Part shown: piece by piece, positions 1 to 11,362 of the stretch | Numbering within the stretch: position 1 is the stretch's first letter | Layout: every line of letters starts with the position of its first letter | Origin: Cephalotus follicularis | Taxonomy: Eukaryota > Streptophyta > Magnoliopsida > Oxalidales > Cephalotaceae | Direction of reading: 5' to 3' | Assembly: GCA_001972305.1 (NCBI GenBank) | Contig: BDDD01002039.1 | Location: forward strand, 248,001 to 312,000 | Length of the DNA stretch: 64,000 bases | Made by a program: the position numbers and the translations under genes | Notes under the pieces: generated by a model | What the model was told of the DNA's origin: nothing | The model's database searches: none | Seen by the model: only the letters and a program-made list of their open reading frames with translations

Positions 1-1079
1 ACTATCTGGATAGGCCCACCATTTCAGAGTTTGACATCATGGATATAGATACACCACATGAGCCAAACTGGATGACTCCATTTATCAACTGGCTAAGGAA
101 TGGAATTTTGCCCGAGGACCATTCAGAGGCGAGGAAGCTCGTGTACAGAGCAAACAGATATCAACTTTTAGATGGGATCCTCTACAAAATGTCTTTTTCT
201 TTTCTTTGGCTGAGATGCTTGCCTCCCTCAGATGCCGATTATGCTCTAAGGGAAATCCATGAAAGAGTATGTGGCAATCACATGGGGGGCAGAACATTGT
301 CCAACAAATTATGGAGGCAGGGTTATTTTTGGCCGACCATGCACCAAGATGCCATAGACTTAGTGAGGAGATGTGATAACTGTCAGAGGAACGCTAACAT
401 AAGCAGAAGACCTTCACAGCCCCTGACATCTATCATGGCCCATTGGCCCTTTACACAATGGGGAATGGACTTCGTCGGACCATTACCAGTAGCGATAGGG
501 GAGAGGAAGTACCTCATTGTGGCAGTGGACTACGTCACCAAATGGGTAGAAGCAGAACCTTTGGCAGAAATAATAGAGAAGAACACGGAGAGTTTCATCT
601 GGAAATAAATCATCTATAGATTCAGAGTCTCGAGGACAATAGTCTCGGATAACGATAAACAGTTTGATTACCAAGCATTCCGTGATTTTTGCAAAGAGTG
701 GAGAATTGAGCACAGGCTTGCTTCAGTAGCCTACCCCCAGAGCAATGGTTAAGCTGAGGTGATTAACAGAGAGATCATCTCGGGATTAAAAAAGCGCCTT
801 GAAGATAGCAAAGGTAGATGGACAGAGGAACTACCAAGTGTACTATGGGCTTATAGAACCACTGCTCAGACAACGACTGGTGAGTCCCCATACAGCCTTT
901 GTTTTGGAGATGAAACTATGATACCGATGGAGATTGGTGTACAGTCACCAAGGGTTGTGTATTTCACAGAGAAAAATAATGAAGAAGGGTTGAAGAACCT
1001 CCTTGACTTAGTAGAGGAACTAAGAGAAAAGTCCACCATCAAAGTTGCAGCCTACCAACAGAGGAAGTATTACCAATAA
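1..1079 (+). pseudogene. Tat A pol 3' end: integrase, inactivated
   Basis: The frame starts at base 3 and matches the C-terminal part of the Tat B polyprotein. The integrase zinc-binding motif ends in CDNCQ, and the core follows with WGMDF, IVSDN and AEVINREI, so the three acidic catalytic positions are visible. Two in-frame stops interrupt it: TAA at 606-608, where B has a serine codon, and TAA at 750-752, where B has glutamine in NGQAEV. After AAYQQR the frame jumps to sequence that in Tat B lies past the pol stop. About 215 bp are lost there, so the integrase C-terminal tail is missing. The product cannot be a working integrase. Confidence 0.9.
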
Positions 1080-1476
1080 CTATTGTAAGTTGTATATCAA
1101 TAAAGTTCAATTTTTGATTCAAAAATGTGTGCAAGATCATAGTTCCAAGTTTTCAAGGGACCGGAGACCCAATGTTCATGTCCTTAAACCTCTGAACAAC
1201 CGCCAATCAACTCCCTTAATGAAGAAGCTCAAATACAAGCTTGCCCGAACATGCTCCCAAGAAAGCAATCAGAGCAGGCCTCGATACTGGGTCCGAGCTC
1301 TCCAAGTCTTACAAAGACATAAAACTCATAAAGGAGAAAAGCAAATATAGACTAAAGTCTCGAACAGACCGAGGTCTCAATTCAACTAAGACTCCTTCCG
1401 AGGAGCACCTAAAGACTTCTAAGGAAGCAACAAGACTCCCAAGAGAGCAAACACTAGTCGACATTCCTTTGCTCGA
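1080..1476 (+). other. Tat A post-pol non-coding region
   Basis: This stretch aligns with 62392-62850 of Tat B just downstream of its pol stop, including shared runs such as CATAGTTCCAAGTTT and CCAATGTTCATGTCCT. No open frame in it matches B. It stops abruptly where element G begins and resumes at 9085. Confidence 0.75.
1472..1476. repeat. Target-site duplication of element G, left copy (CTCGA)
   Basis: CTCGA directly precedes the TG of the left LTR and recurs directly after the terminal CA of the right LTR at 9080-9084. Tat A sequence continues on both sides. Confidence 0.93.
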
Positions 1477-4379
1477 TGTCACACCCCGTTCCCATAACAA
1501 CAATAAAAGTGGTGGCAATCAACATATAAATCCGGCTTATGCAATTTACCATAAATTTAAAACTTTCCAATACCATAAACAACTTGCGGAAGCATATAAC
1601 TATAAGCCGAATTAAAACGTAACATGCATCCCATACTACATGCTACAACAAAAACATCATCAAAGTTAACTGCCCACAAACGGAGCTTGAACAATATTCA
1701 TCAATACATCGATTCATTTATTACAATGATCCATAAACGTTTCTCAAAAGCAGAAACAACATAAACTCCACTTTGCTCCACGGACCACAATGTCACAGTT
1801 CACGATATCACAGTATCACAATGCACAATTCACGGTCTCAAACAAGTCCAAAGGACTACACAATACTCGGTTCACGGTTCGCGGTACACGGTGGGTACGA
1901 AGAGCGTCGCCAACTCCTGGCCCCAACGTCGTACATCCATACATCTGCCCCGACTCCGGACGGCACGAAGCAGGTCACAATACAGTAAGTCACCCAGCCA
2001 ACTCCTGGCCCCTGAGTCAACCCGACCACTAGTCATCGCTGGCATCTCCGCCACGCAACTAGTACGGTCACAATCACAATCACAATCAGCAAACCACAGT
2101 CAACTCAATCACAATCACAGTCATCTCGATGCTCAATACAGTTTTCCAAGTAAATTTATAAAACAAAATACTTGAAAGCAAACTCATTTTCAAGATGTCA
2201 CGGTTCTCGGTTCACAATGTTTACAAAACTCAGTTAACAATGTTTACAAAACTCAGTTCACGATGTTTGGAAGCCATTTTCACAGTCCTTCGAAAATATA
2301 TATTTGCTTGAACATACATTTTCATATAAAATAATGATTTATAATGATCATGAATGCACTTCCAAAAGAATGATACAACAGTTCACAATCAACAATATAC
2401 AGTCACCATCACAGTTCATCACAGTACAAGATGCACACACATGCCCACAATGCAAGACAGACACAAACGGTTATCCCTCACTGACAGTCGGTTGTTTTCC
2501 TTCAACAGTCGGCTGTCCTAAACTGGCAGTCGGCTGCCCACACTCGACAGTCGGCTGTCATCCTTGACAGTCGGCTGTTTATACCCAACAGTCGGCCGCT
2601 GGCCTACAGCAGTCAGCTACTCAAGCCTCTGTAAGCATTTCTCAGTAACACACATGGAAAGTCGACTGGCTCCCAAGCACAATCGGCTGGATCCATTGAG
2701 TAGTCCGTTGTTCATACCGAACAGCCAACTGGCGCACTCGAGCAGTCGGTTGTCCTCTTGGACAGTCGGCTGGATTCTGCAGACTGTGCAGAAAAACAGC
2801 AGCAAAACAAAGCCACAACTCACAACGATCCATTCTAACACACAACAGATCATAACGTCGATGTTATCTCTAAGCGTCAACGTTTATCGCAAATCAAGAC
2901 TCATTGTACGTATAACGATCTATAGCGTCGACGCTTCTTTCCTAAGCGTCGACGGTTAAGCGAACCAAAACATGGTTCCTTCAACACGTCTCAAAACCGA
3001 TCGTGTTCAAGGCATACAACACATGCAATCCGATCTACAATCATCGTAAATCACAATATGCATAGCAGGTTAACTATTCATAGCAACCCTAACACAGTCA
3101 CACAATTCACAATTCACAACCCACAATCATTCCAAGACACGATATGCATGCATTTCATCAAGGAACATTTATTATAATTGAACTCAAACCACATTTATAA
3201 AGTCCCTTACCTGTTACGGCAGTAACAACCGTACAGTCGAGCTGCACGTTCAATTGCCGAACCATTTCGATAACCGTTGAACCGAAGCCGGTTCTCGCCA
3301 ATTGATCAATTCCTCGATGCCAAATCCAATTGCCACTCACACACTGCACATACAACACATTTCCGTTATGTTCTACACACAAAACATTTCCGTCGCCGAA
3401 ACGCCGGCCGGATTCCGACCGACGCAACCAGGCGACAAAACACCCATCAACGGGTTCCACATTGAACGGTCTACACATAACCGGTCAAGACTCGCCGGGA
3501 ATCGGCGCCGAACGCCGCGCCATGGCCGGCAGTGAGTTGCGACTCACTGAGTCAACTCGCCGGACCTCCACAGGTCCGATCACCACCAAAAAACGCCACA
3601 CATTCACCTGTTATACACACCCATGCCCGTGACTCGCCAAGACTCGGCGCTAAACACGCGATCCAAGGCGGCAGTGAGTCGACTCGCTGAGTCGACTCAG
3701 TCAGGCCATTCCGGCCGATTCCGGCCAAATCACGCCTCACCGGTGCTCGAAATGGGAAGAGCGGGCCTTCTAGATGAAAACCCACCCCACCCGCGACGCT
3801 AACGGCGCCGGGAAACGCCGGGAAAAGGCGCGATAGTGGCGGCAAGGAGAAGAAAAAAGAAGAAAAAGAGAAGAAGGGGGAGGAGGTTACCGTCGGTTGG
3901 AGGCCCTAGGTTGACCGGCGTGCTCTCCCGGTCCGGTAGCTGCCTCCGGCGTCCTCTCCCGATCTCTCTGCCGTTCTCTCTCCCAATCTCTCTCTCTCTC
4001 TCTCTGGCGCAGGCGCACAGAGCGCCTGCGTCTCTCTCTTGCACGGGCGCGTCATGTGCCCGTGTCCCTCTCCCCTCCTTTATTCATATTTTGCTTCCTC
4101 CTTAGTATTTTCTGGTAAAATACTAAGGTACGGGTCCCGATTTTTCCCCCAAATCGCGACATAAATTATCCAAACGACCACCAAAATAATCGCAATAAAA
4201 ATGCGAACATTCGGGCTTTATTGTCGCGCATTAAAAATAGACTTTATTAGCCGTCTTAGCTAACACGATTACGACTTAAATGCGTAATGCCTTTTTATTA
4301 CTCCGGGCTCTATCGATTTTATCACAACTGTACATGCACCAATTTCATAATAAATATTTATGAAATTCGGGGCGTTACA
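1477..4379 (-). repeat. Element G 3' LTR (left copy, 2903 bp)
   Basis: It is near-identical to 6039-9079. Compared with that copy it lacks about 200 bp, including a (TA)n tract, after CACGGA near 1784. It keeps about 64 bp near 4249-4312 that the other copy has lost. Inside are a cluster of CAGTCGGCTG repeats (2480-2775), GTCGAC-centred motifs (2855-2955), TGAGTC palindromes (3530-3705) and a CT-rich tract (3955-4010). The open frames here are not conserved coding sequence. Confidence 0.93.
2483..2775. repeat. Irregular CAGTCGGCTG repeat cluster in G LTR
   Basis: About ten copies of GTCGGCTG or one-base variants recur, most at roughly 20-bp steps, for example near 2487, 2507, 2529, 2550, 2568, 2590, 2682, 2744 and 2764. 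The same cluster is in the other LTR at about 7248-7540. Confidence 0.8.
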
Positions 4380-4395
4380 TCCGCCCCTCCTTAAA
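4380..4395 (-). promoter_or_regulatory. Polypurine tract of element G
   Basis: Read on the - strand this is TTTAAGGAGGGGCGGA, directly before the TGTAACGCCCCG start of the 3' LTR. This is the expected site for plus-strand priming. Confidence 0.85.
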
Positions 4396-6022
4396 GAAAT
4401 CTCGTCCCGAGATTCCCTATATTAAACATGTGAAGGTAAAATGCCTTCACCTCTTGCAACCACAGCTCATCCACATCAAACAATTCATAAGCATACGATC
4501 CATAACCATATGGTTTACGACTGCACAATCCATAACCGTACAACCTGTATTCGTTCAATCTGTAACCATACTATATCCATATCACTAGGTCTCCTAGAAC
4601 CCAACATCTTACCCATTATTATTCCGCAACTCCAAATAACTCCAATTAGCACTTGATCAATCATATCACTTTCAATCTCTCAACAGTAAGGATCCCACAC
4701 TGGTATATCCAGCACAGCTCCGCAACAGTCATACATCAATCATACTCAAAAGTGCTATAAGCTAGAACTTTAAACAATCACATCATGTCAGCGGAACAAT
4801 CAGTTGAATACATTTCAACTCTTATAATCCCCCGAAAATTGGGCATGAAGTATTCGTTTACAAGACTATGCCCCCTGTAAAGAAAACACAATTTATATGT
4901 CCACACTCCCGAAGGAGGAACCAACAGTTCACAAACGGGCTCAGCCCTCATCAAACCACAATTCAATAGAATTACATCATTCTAGAACCTCAAGTGATGA
5001 ATCCATTAAAATCAAACTCTTAAGATTTCTCGAAATTTCGGCATGAAGTATTCATTTATCGAACTCCATGCCATCTGATAAACCACAGTTTATATGTTTT
5101 GGGGTTTAACCCTCATATCTCATCACAATCTATATGCTGGGGGCTCCGCCCACACCAGACTCAATAACGATTCATACGATCGCGACACGATCGATAAAAA
5201 TACACTAGCCATTCGCAATGACCACTCATATTCTATTCCGACCAACCGCTATTCGATACGAAAACTTTTCTGACAACACTTATGCCTTTCGACTCATCCG
5301 ATCGACCATTTAGCCATTATGACTTATTCGGAGGGTCACTTAGCCATTATGGCTCATTCGGTTGGTCACTCAACCGCTATATAGTCCATAGCCCTCACTG
5401 TCACTTCATTCGATATATCCCGCAGGATTTCGGGGGGGTCTGCCTTCTTGAAGTCAGCCTTCCTGGCAAGACTAGACCGCTTGGCAGCCTTAGGCACTAT
5501 TTCGGAGGCTTAAACATTAGCCCGATCTCAATCAGAATCAAGATCCATGGAAAACTGGGTAGTTTCACCAAAACAGGGCTATTGGCGTCAACACCATCCT
5601 TTAGGCATCGACGTCATCACTCTAGGTATCTACGTTCATATCAAGCTCTTCCAAAACGTTTCCATCATGCCACGCAACATGGTCAGGAACCACGTGCCTT
5701 GGCTATACTTGTGCGTACAATCGACGCACATCCTCCATGTTTGCAGCATCCGCAGCCATCTGCTGCTGGAAGTAATCCGCTATACGGCTCATAAGGTCCG
5801 TTCTGTCATTTACTTCCTCAGGAACACTCCCATTAGCGGCTCAAGGCCTTCCGCGTCTTCTCCTTCCGTCCATTTCGTTTCCTTTAAGGAAAGATGTCAT
5901 GGTTCATCTCGAGGAAAAAATCGTTAATTGCCAAGGAACTTATTAGCCTGGACAAGTTCCTTCATCCAATTATTTAGTTACCGAGGATAGTATCCCAGCG
6001 ATAGCTTATAAAAGGAATATAA
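4396..6022 (-). other. Element G internal region, almost non-coding
   Basis: About 1.6 kb between purine tract and primer site. No frame shows protease, RT, RNase H or integrase motifs on either strand. The only protein-like signal is a short gag-like start at 5711-5876. The remainder is AT-moderate sequence without recognised features. Confidence 0.7.
5711..5876 (-). pseudogene. gag N-terminus remnant of element G
   Basis: About 150 bases after the primer site, the - strand reads a basic start (MDGRRRRGRP), then a stop. An in-frame continuation follows with DLMSRIADYFQQQMAA and a run of acidic and aliphatic residues ending at another stop. This resembles the opening of plant chromovirus Gag, where a short arginine-rich start precedes a helical region. 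No capsid or zinc-knuckle part follows. The assignment rests on composition and position only. Confidence 0.45.
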
Positions 6023-6034
6023 GCTCTGATACCA
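6023..6034 (-). promoter_or_regulatory. Primer-binding site of element G (initiator tRNA-Met)
   Basis: The - strand reads TGGTATCAGAGC, the common plant retrotransposon primer site complementary to the 3' end of initiator methionine tRNA. Four bases separate it from the LTR. Confidence 0.92.
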
Positions 6035-6038
6035 CTGT

Positions 6039-9000
6039 TGTCACACCCCGTTCCCATAACAACAATAAAAGTGGTGGCAATCAACATATAAATCCGGCTT
6101 ATGCAATTTACCATAAATTTAAAACTTTCCAATACCATAAACAACTTGCGGAAGCATATAAATATAAGCCGAATTAAAACGTAATATGCATCCCATACTA
6201 CATGCTACAACAAAAACATCATCAAAGTTAACTGCCCACAAACGGAGCGTGAACAATATTCATCAATACATCGATTCATTTATTACAATGATCCATAAAC
6301 GTTTCTCAAAAGCAGAAACAACATAAACTCCACTTTGCTCCACGGAACTCAACGGTAACAATCCGCTGCATCAACCTGAAAACAATCTGAAACTGTAGGG
6401 GGGTTAGCATTTGTCCTCACTCGGCTAAGTTATAAACATGATTTGGGGTCAACGATAAAGAATGCTATGTAATGAATGCAACATGATGCAATACATACTA
6501 TATCCCGATGCATGTATATATATATATATACATATATATATACCCAACCACAATGTCACAGTTCACGATGTCACAGTATCACAATGCACAATTCACGGTC
6601 TCAAACAAGTCCAAAGGACTACACAATACTCGGTTCACGGCTCACGGTACACGGTGGGTACGAAGAGCGTCGCCAACTCCTGGCCCCAACGCCGTACATC
6701 CCGACATCGGCCCCGACTCCGGACGGCACGAAGCAGGTCACAATACAGTAAGTCACCCAGCCAACTCCTGGCCCCTGAGTCAACCCGACCACTAGTCATC
6801 GCTGGCATCTCCGCCACGCAACTAGTACGGTCACAATCACAATCACAATCAGCAAACCACAGTCAACTCAATCACAATCACAGTCATCTCGATGCTCATT
6901 ACAGTTTTCCAAGTAAATTTATAAAACAAAATACTTGAAAGCAAACTCATTTTCAGGATGTCACGGTTCTCGGTTCACAATGTTTACAAAACTCAGTTCA
7001 CAATGTTTACAAAACTCAGTTCACGATGTTTGGAAGCCATTTTCACAGTCCTTCGAAAATATATATTTGCTTGAACATACATTTTCATATAAAATAATGA
7101 TTTATAATGATCATGAATGCACTTCCAAAAGAATGATACAACAGTTCACAATCAACAATATACAATCACCATCACAGTTCATCACAGTACAAGATGCACA
7201 CACATGCCCACAATGCAAGACAGACACAAACGGTTGTCCCTCACTGATGGTCGATTGTTTTCCTTCAACAGTCGGCTGTCCTAAACTGGCAGTCGACTGC
7301 CCACACTCGACAGTCGGCTGTCATCCTTGACAGTCGGCTGTTTATACCCAACAGTCGGCCGCTGGCCTACAGCAGTCGGCTACTCAAGCCTCTGTAGGCA
7401 TTTCTCAGTAACACACATGGAAAGTCGACTGGCTCCCAAGCACAATCGGCTGGATCCATTGAGTAGTCCGCTGTTCATGCCGAACAGCCAACTGGTGCAC
7501 TCGAGCAGTCGGTTGTCCTCTTGGACAGTCGGCTGGATTCTGCAGACAGTGCAGAAAAACAGCAGCGAAACAAAGCCACAACTCACAACGATCCATTCTA
7601 ACACACAACGGATCATAACGTCGATGTTATCTCTAAGCGTCGACGTTTATCGCAAATCATGACTCATTGTTCGTATAACGATCTATAGCGTCGACGCTTC
7701 TTTCCTAAGCGTCGACGGTTAAGCGAACCAAAACATGGTTCCTTCAACACGTCTCAAAACCGATCGTGTTCAAGGCATACAACACATGCAATCCGATCTA
7801 CAATCATCGTAAATCACAATATGCATAGCGGGTTAACTATTCATAGCAACCCTAACACAGTCACACAATTCACAATTCACAACCCACAATCATTCCAAGA
7901 CACGATATGCATGCATTTCATCAAGGAACATTTATTATAATTGAACTCAAACCACATTTATAAAGTCCCCTACCTGTTACGGCAGTAACAACCGTACAGT
8001 CGAGCTGCACGTTCAATTGCCAAACCTTTTCGATAACCGTTGAACTGAAGCCAGTTCTCGCCAATTGATCAATTCCTCGATGCCAAATCCAATTGCCACT
8101 CACACACTGCACATACAATACATTTCCTTAATGTTCGACACACAAAACATTTTCGTCGCCGAAACGCCGGCCGGATTCTGACCGACACAACCAGGCGACA
8201 AAACACCCATCAACGGGTTCCACATTGAACGGTCTACACAGAACCAGTCAAGACTCGTCGGGAATCGGCGCCGAACGCCGCGCCACGGCCGGCAGTGAGT
8301 TGAGACTCACTGAGTCAACTCGCCGGACCTCCACAGGTCCGATCACCACCAAAAAACGCCACACATTCACCGGTTATACACACCCATGCCCGTGACTCGC
8401 CAAGACTCGGCGCTAAACGCGCGATCCAAGGCGACAGTGAGTCGACTCGCTGAGTCAACTCAGTCAGGCCATTCCAGCCAATTCTGGCCAAATCACACCT
8501 CACCGGTGGTCGAAATGGGAAGAGCGGGCCTTCTAGATGAAAACCCACCCCACCCGCGACGCTAACGGCTCCGGGAAACGCCGGGAAAAGGCGCGACAGT
8601 GGCGGCAAAGAGAAGAAAAAAGAAGAAAAAGAGAAGAATGGGGAGGAGGTTACCGTCGGTTGGAGGCCCTGGGTTGACCGGCGTGCTCTCCCGGTCCGGT
8701 AGCTGCCTCCGGCGTCCTCTCCCGATCTCTCCGCCGTTCTCTCTCCCAATCTCTCTCTCTCTCTCTCTGGCGCAGGAGCAAAGAGTGCCTGCGTCTCTCT
8801 CTTGCACGGGCGCGTCATGCGCCCGTGTCCCTCTCCCTTCCTTTATTCATTTTTTGCTTCCTCCTTAGTATTTTCTGGTAAAATACTAAGGTACGGGTCC
8901 CGATTTTTTCCGCAAATCACGACATAAATTATCCAAACGACCCCCAAAATAATCGCAATAAAAATGCGAACATTCGGGCTTTATTGTCGCGCATTAAAAA

Positions 9001-9079
9001 TAGACTTTATTAGCCGTCTTATCACAACTGTACACGCACCAATTTCATAATAAATATTTAAGAAATTCGGGGCGTTACA
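6039..9079 (-). repeat. Element G 5' LTR (right copy, 3041 bp)
   Basis: This is the partner of 1477-4379. It has about 200 bp absent from the left copy, covering roughly 6346-6545 and including an alternating TA tract at 6516-6543. It lacks about 64 bp between TAGCCGTCTTA and TCACAACTG near 9020. Lying next to the primer site, it is the 5' LTR and would supply the promoter, reading leftwards. Confidence 0.93.
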
Positions 9080-9084
9080 CTCGA
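9080..9084. repeat. Target-site duplication of element G, right copy (CTCGA)
   Basis: CTCGA follows the terminal TTACA of the right LTR and matches 1472-1476. Tat A sequence resumes immediately afterwards. Confidence 0.93.
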
Positions 9085-9597
9085 CCAGACCAATATCGTG
9101 TCTTGATAGGCGAATCCATAAGAACTCGCAACGATCAAGTTCTTTGGACTGAGCACTTTGAAATAAGAGTCCCTATGAGGACTGCAAGCTAAGACAACCT
9201 GATATAGAAGATAATGGATCAGACGAGATCCCGCTCGGCAAACCCGTAAGAACTCGTCCGAGTAGACCTAAAACATAGTCTGCGAACACACAGGAACTTG
9301 CAAAGACTAAGTATTTTTGCCTAAGCGCTTTTTAAACAAATTGTCCTAAGGGGACTAGAAAGCTTAGGTCATCAGGTCTGAAAATTATAAGACCACAATA
9401 TGATAAGTCTGTAAGTCAGACTAAGCTAAGTTTCCTAAGGGAAACGAAGGTTCTCGAAAAGAGCCAAGGCATACAATGCAGAAAAGTAAAGAAGTTTGTA
9501 AATAAGAGAACACATCAATGTTGAATGCTCTTTTTATTGATACTTAAAGGAAGGTACAAGCTACATCAAAAAATTACAAGGAAAAGCTACGAGACTA
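9085..9597 (+). other. Tat A 3' non-coding region with diverged internal repeats
   Basis: It aligns with 62870-63550 of Tat B, sharing CGAATCCAT, CTCGCAACGATCAAG and GGACTGAGCACTTT. Two diverged copies of a block running from GAGCACTTT through a GTCCT-like core to AAGCTTAGG lie near 9150 and 9330, paralleling the pair in Tat B. No coding potential is seen on the + strand. Confidence 0.7.
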
Positions 9598-10343
9598 AGA
9601 CTCTGTAGCAGGAGTCTCTTGTTCATCCTCGGGCGGAAGAGCTACGAAGGGCTCAGGGGAAGAAGGTTTAGGAGCTACGAGCTCTGAAGAAGGAGCCTCA
9701 AGCTCCGAGTGGGCCAAAGCAAGATCCAAGGGCAAAATAACCAGGTCCAGTGAATCGGTCCTGGCAACCACGTCTTTCTGAGCAGAGGGAGCTTCCTTTT
9801 CCAAAGCGAGCTTTGCCTCTTTCTCCTCCTCCTCGACTCCCTCGGGATAGAAGTCAAATGTACCAACAGTCGGGTAGCATACAATGCATGCTAGAGGGAC
9901 CTCTGGGTGGAGAGAAGAACCCAGTTCCAACAAGAGTAGAATCCCCGACGAAAGCACTCAGCCGATTCCTCAAAAACTGCATCACCAAAAGCTGGCGAAG
10001 CTTTGTAATCCTCCACGGAGGCTTCCATTAGTGTTTGGAATTTGTCCAAGGACTTGAATTCCGTCAGGGCCTTGTCAACTGCTTTCTTTGTCCGAGATTC
10101 ATTTTTCCTTCAGTAGCTATTGAACTTTGCTTCCAATGCGTTGTACCTCTCCTTTACGCTCGTGAGCTCCTGGTCCAGTGCTTTCATTTCAGCACTCTCC
10201 TCCTCCAAATCCTCAACAACCTGCCGCTTCTCCTCAACAAGAGACTCCTGAGCCCTCAGGACATCCTCCAACAGAGCTTTGACCGAGCGAGCAATCTCCT
10301 CAAGCTCCAAGTTCTCTACCCTCAGTTTTCGCTCCTCTCAAGG
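9598..10343 (-). pseudogene. Tat A antisense ORF, C-terminal part (coiled coil and acidic tail)
   Basis: On the strand opposite to pol, 10310-10110 encodes a charged heptad-rich segment (MELEEIARSV...LEEESAEMKAL) with strong coiled-coil character. After a stop, the frame continues with KFQTLMEASVEDYKASPAFGDAVFEESAECFRR, written here in part only as FGDAVFEESAECFRR. This matches FGDEVFKESAEYYRRG in the same antisense frame of Tat B. A frameshift near 9900 leads to the acidic tail TFDFYPEGVEEEEKEAK and a Pro/Ser/Glu-rich end near 9598. It is the 3' portion of the frame whose N-terminal part is 26452-27962; the Athila element and a solo LTR split them. Confidence 0.72.
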
Positions 10344-11362
10344 ATGCTTGTTCATGTAAAAAGAATGTTTTAAAATTTATAGCCGCAAGTGCACAGATCA
10401 TGCAGTAACGGGTCGAACGCAAGGAAACGTTAAACTAGTTGTAATTTATCCAACCTAGGCGAAGTATGCAAAATCAAGGTTTAATTATTTAAACTACTCG
10501 TAATTATGCAAAGTAAGTTAAATAATCAAAACAGGGAATTAAGACTTCGAAAATTAAGAACACTGAATTCAAAATACCAAGAAATAAAGCATGTAATTTT
10601 AAGATGAATCAAAACAATGAATAGAAGTGAAGAAAATATATAATTAAAGAGCGGTTTTAGGGTATAGAAACTCACCATAGATTGTATTGAACAATTCCAT
10701 TTAATTGAACGATCATACCTCGATAACCAGCGGCAGCTAGGTCGATACGGAGTGTGACGGTGATGACAAAACGTATGAGTAGTCATGCTAGGCCTATACG
10801 AGTACGACGATAGCGGCAAGACGTATGAGTAGACATGCTAGCTCTATACGAAGTGTGTTCCTTGTGACAAACCGTATGAGTAGACTCCTTTGATTGAATT
10901 AAACCCCATTTATTCACCAACTTTCAACTTTACCGATAAGATGTTTGTGGATTTTAATCAGACAGACAAAGTCTGTGTGAAGGCCGGGAAATTGAAGAAC
11001 AAATCAAATATTCAAGGATTTTTATTGATGGAATTGAAACAATAACAATCTAGACGTGTTCTTCCCTAAAACCTTGAAGAAAAGTTTAGCTACTAAACAT
11101 TGTAAAACAAACTAGAATTGATAAAGAAGAAAATAGGGTTTCTACCAGCCTCTCCACACTGATTTTGGCCGGCCTTTTTGTATTTATACATGTAAGATTG
11201 ATTAAAAACGGAAATAACACAATCCTATTTACAAAAATCTGGAAAAAAAATCTAACTTTCTATTTCTGCTGCAGAAGAAGACGTCGACGCTTTTGCTTGA
11301 ACACATCGACGCATTTGGTGAAAAATATGCTGTGACGACCTGTCGCTCAGGCGCCAAAATTT

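Larger units (their letters stand above)
1477..9079 (-). mobile_element. Element G: large non-autonomous LTR retrotransposon
   Basis: Two direct repeats, 1477-4379 and 6039-9079, both begin TGTCACACCCCG and end GGGGCGTTACA. The element is flanked by CTCGA at 1472-1476 and 9080-9084. A primer site complementary to initiator tRNA-Met (TGGTATCAGAGC on the - strand, 6023-6034) lies next to the right LTR, and a purine tract lies next to the left LTR, which fixes the minus orientation. The internal region is only 1.66 kb and has no protease, RT or integrase. Only a gag-like start is visible, so movement would need a helper element. It interrupts the 3' region of Tat A. Confidence 0.92.

Noticed and set aside
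2304..2959. Open frames in the G LTR (87 and 131 codons) and their twins at 6935-7662
   Set aside because: They are low-complexity translations of the CAGTCGGCTG array in LTR sequence, begin at non-ATG codons, and shift freely between the two LTR copies.
8315..8818. 167-codon - strand frame in the right G LTR
   Set aside because: The matching left-LTR frame is broken, and composition follows CT- and CG-rich LTR sequence rather than a protein family.
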